The translations under genes and the position numbers were made by a program. From Anas platyrhynchos (taxonomy: Eukaryota; Chordata; Aves; Anseriformes; Anatidae), in NCBI RefSeq assembly GCF_047663525.1, contig NC_092607.1, positions 4,993,001 through 5,057,000 of the forward strand: a DNA stretch of 64,000 nucleotides. The letters run 5' to 3'. Of this stretch, positions 62,901-64,000 are shown piece after piece (the stretch's first letter is position 1; each line of letters begins with the position of its first letter). Below the pieces are notes generated by a model. It was not told where the DNA came from, did no database searches, and was given only the letters and a program-made list of their open reading frames with translations.

Positions 62901-63639
62901 ACTCCAAATTGCTTCCTAATATTTTTTCCTCTCTCCCCCTTCCTGGGTGCACAGATGCCCAACAATTAGTACAAACATGCTGCTTTCCTCATCCTGAACT
63001 GACCCAGGGGCTGAGCACAGGATGGATGGATGCCCAAGCATCCCCAAACTCATCATGGACATGAACAGACCCAACAGGCAGCTTTGCCCTCCAGCACTGG
63101 ATGATGGCTTGGGCCAGGCTCAGCAGATGGCTTTTTGGGACCACAAAATTAAAGCCTGAAGGTAGCAGCTGGATTCTCCTTGTGAGGTCACGGTTGCCCT
63201 TTGGACGCAGTGCAGGTGCTGGGGTTTGGCCCTAATGAACGCAGCTGGCAATGCAGCGTGAGCTTTGCTCTGCTGGGGCAGTGGCTGTGGAGATGGCCAG
63301 AAGTCACAATGCTTTAGGGGCATTTATTCCTACTGCTGGCTTGTGCAAACTGGATCATCAGTCGTGTTTTTCTAGCCTGTTATGAGCTGGACTAGTACAA
63401 ACAGCTAATGAGACTGAAGTTCTGGATTTGTCCTGCATTTGTCTCTTCCTGCACTGAATGAGTTTCCAGGCACCCAGAGGAAGAGCCACTGCGAGCCAGC
63501 TGCTTCGCTCAATGCCCCTTGTGCAAGGCAAAGGCAGTCCTGCAGGCAGAACTGAAGCTCAGGCAGGGAAAGAAGGCTTGCTTGTCTGAAACAGGAAAAA
63601 AAGTGTGTGTGTGTATGACAGAGAAGACAGCAAAAGCAA
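56917..63639. other. Gene-free stretch between EIF2S2 and the right edge
   Basis: It is moderately GC-rich with many overlapping short frames on both strands, none with a recognisable domain. A G-run lies at about 62334-62346. A 177-codon + frame (57424-57957) has hydrophobic parts but no family likeness. It is interpreted as the spacer between two convergent genes. Confidence 0.5.
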
Positions 63640-64000
63640 ATTAGACTTCTTTCTTTTATTATACAGGATCATATATACAAGGTCACCTTTCTCCCAGACA
63701 TCAGCATCGCAGTCAGTTCATAGCAAAAACCGCAGCTCATCTCTCAAAGCCTAGAAAACAGCTCTACAACGGCTCAGTACAACACAATGGATAAATTGTA
63801 CAGGAACCAGAAAAAGGTAGGGGAAAGCACGGTTATCCCTTAATTCCTTCATGACTTATTCGAAACTAAGAAATGCAAATAAAACATTGTGCTTCAAGAG
63901 CCATGCTTGCTCCAGGATGGCCCTCTGGGCAGGGAAGCGTTGCCCCCACGACCTGTTTTCCCCTCCACCCTTCAAAGAGAGATGCTGTCCAGGAAGTCTG
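63640..64000 (-). other. Possible 3' UTR of a minus-strand gene (RALY by synteny)
   Basis: AATAAA on the minus strand at 63655-63660 is followed, in the minus direction, by T- and GT-rich DNA including the (GT)n tract near 63602-63615. This is a reasonable cleavage context. In mammals RALY lies tail-to-tail with EIF2S2, so a RALY 3' end is expected here. No coding exon is visible, so the gene assignment is inference. Confidence 0.35.

Noticed and set aside
1-64000. CRISPR arrays, bacterial operons, riboswitches, tRNA or rRNA genes
   Set aside because: Vertebrate nuclear DNA. No regularly spaced repeats, and no cloverleaf or rRNA sequence was recognised by eye. A tRNA or snoRNA scan was not possible here.

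Overview
The window is bird nuclear DNA. It is low in gene density, AT-rich outside CpG islands, and carries CR1 LINE 3' ends with the avian ATTCTGTG-type tail and avian endogenous-retrovirus LTRs. I cannot name the species. The one complete protein-coding gene is EIF2S2 (eIF2 beta subunit), on the + strand. All nine coding exons can be read from a CpG-island promoter near 40.4-40.7 kb to the stop codon at 51.72 kb, and they give a 334-residue protein.

Layout from left to right. 1-3210 holds no recognisable gene. 3211-10137 is a gammaretrovirus-like (class I) provirus with two 573-bp LTRs that differ at one base, flanked by a 4-bp duplication. Its gag, pro, pol and env are broken by stops, frameshifts, deletions and lost catalytic residues, and an unrelated antisense solo LTR (5607-6182) sits inside pro. 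10138-33924 is gene-free, with CR1 pieces (12613-13025, 17286-17833), a 467-bp antisense solo LTR (24655-25121), simple repeats and two perfect inverted repeats. 33925-35973 is a stack of LTR fragment, small CpG island with a strong CTCF-type motif, LTR-like element and long CR1 fragment. 35974-40320 is intergenic with CR1 scraps. 40320-52025 is EIF2S2. 52026-55369 shows nothing recognisable. 55370-56916 is an antisense 5' LTR plus leader/gag remnant of another avian ERV. 56917-63640 shows nothing recognisable. A possible minus-strand 3' end begins near 63.64 kb.

Context. In mammals and birds EIF2S2 lies between RALY and ASIP, with RALY convergent to it and ASIP upstream of its promoter. Placed on this window, RALY should end on the minus strand near the right edge and ASIP should lie beyond the left edge on the minus strand. 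The minus-strand poly(A) signal at 63655-63660 fits the first expectation. No ASIP or RALY coding exon is visible. The 40 kb left of EIF2S2 would then be the EIF2S2-ASIP interval, relevant to pigmentation because deletions of RALY-EIF2S2 misregulate ASIP in yellow quail and lethal-yellow mouse.

The least expected feature is the mismatch between the near-identical provirus LTRs and its badly decayed, already nested interior. This points to trans-mobilisation of a defective element or to LTR gene conversion.
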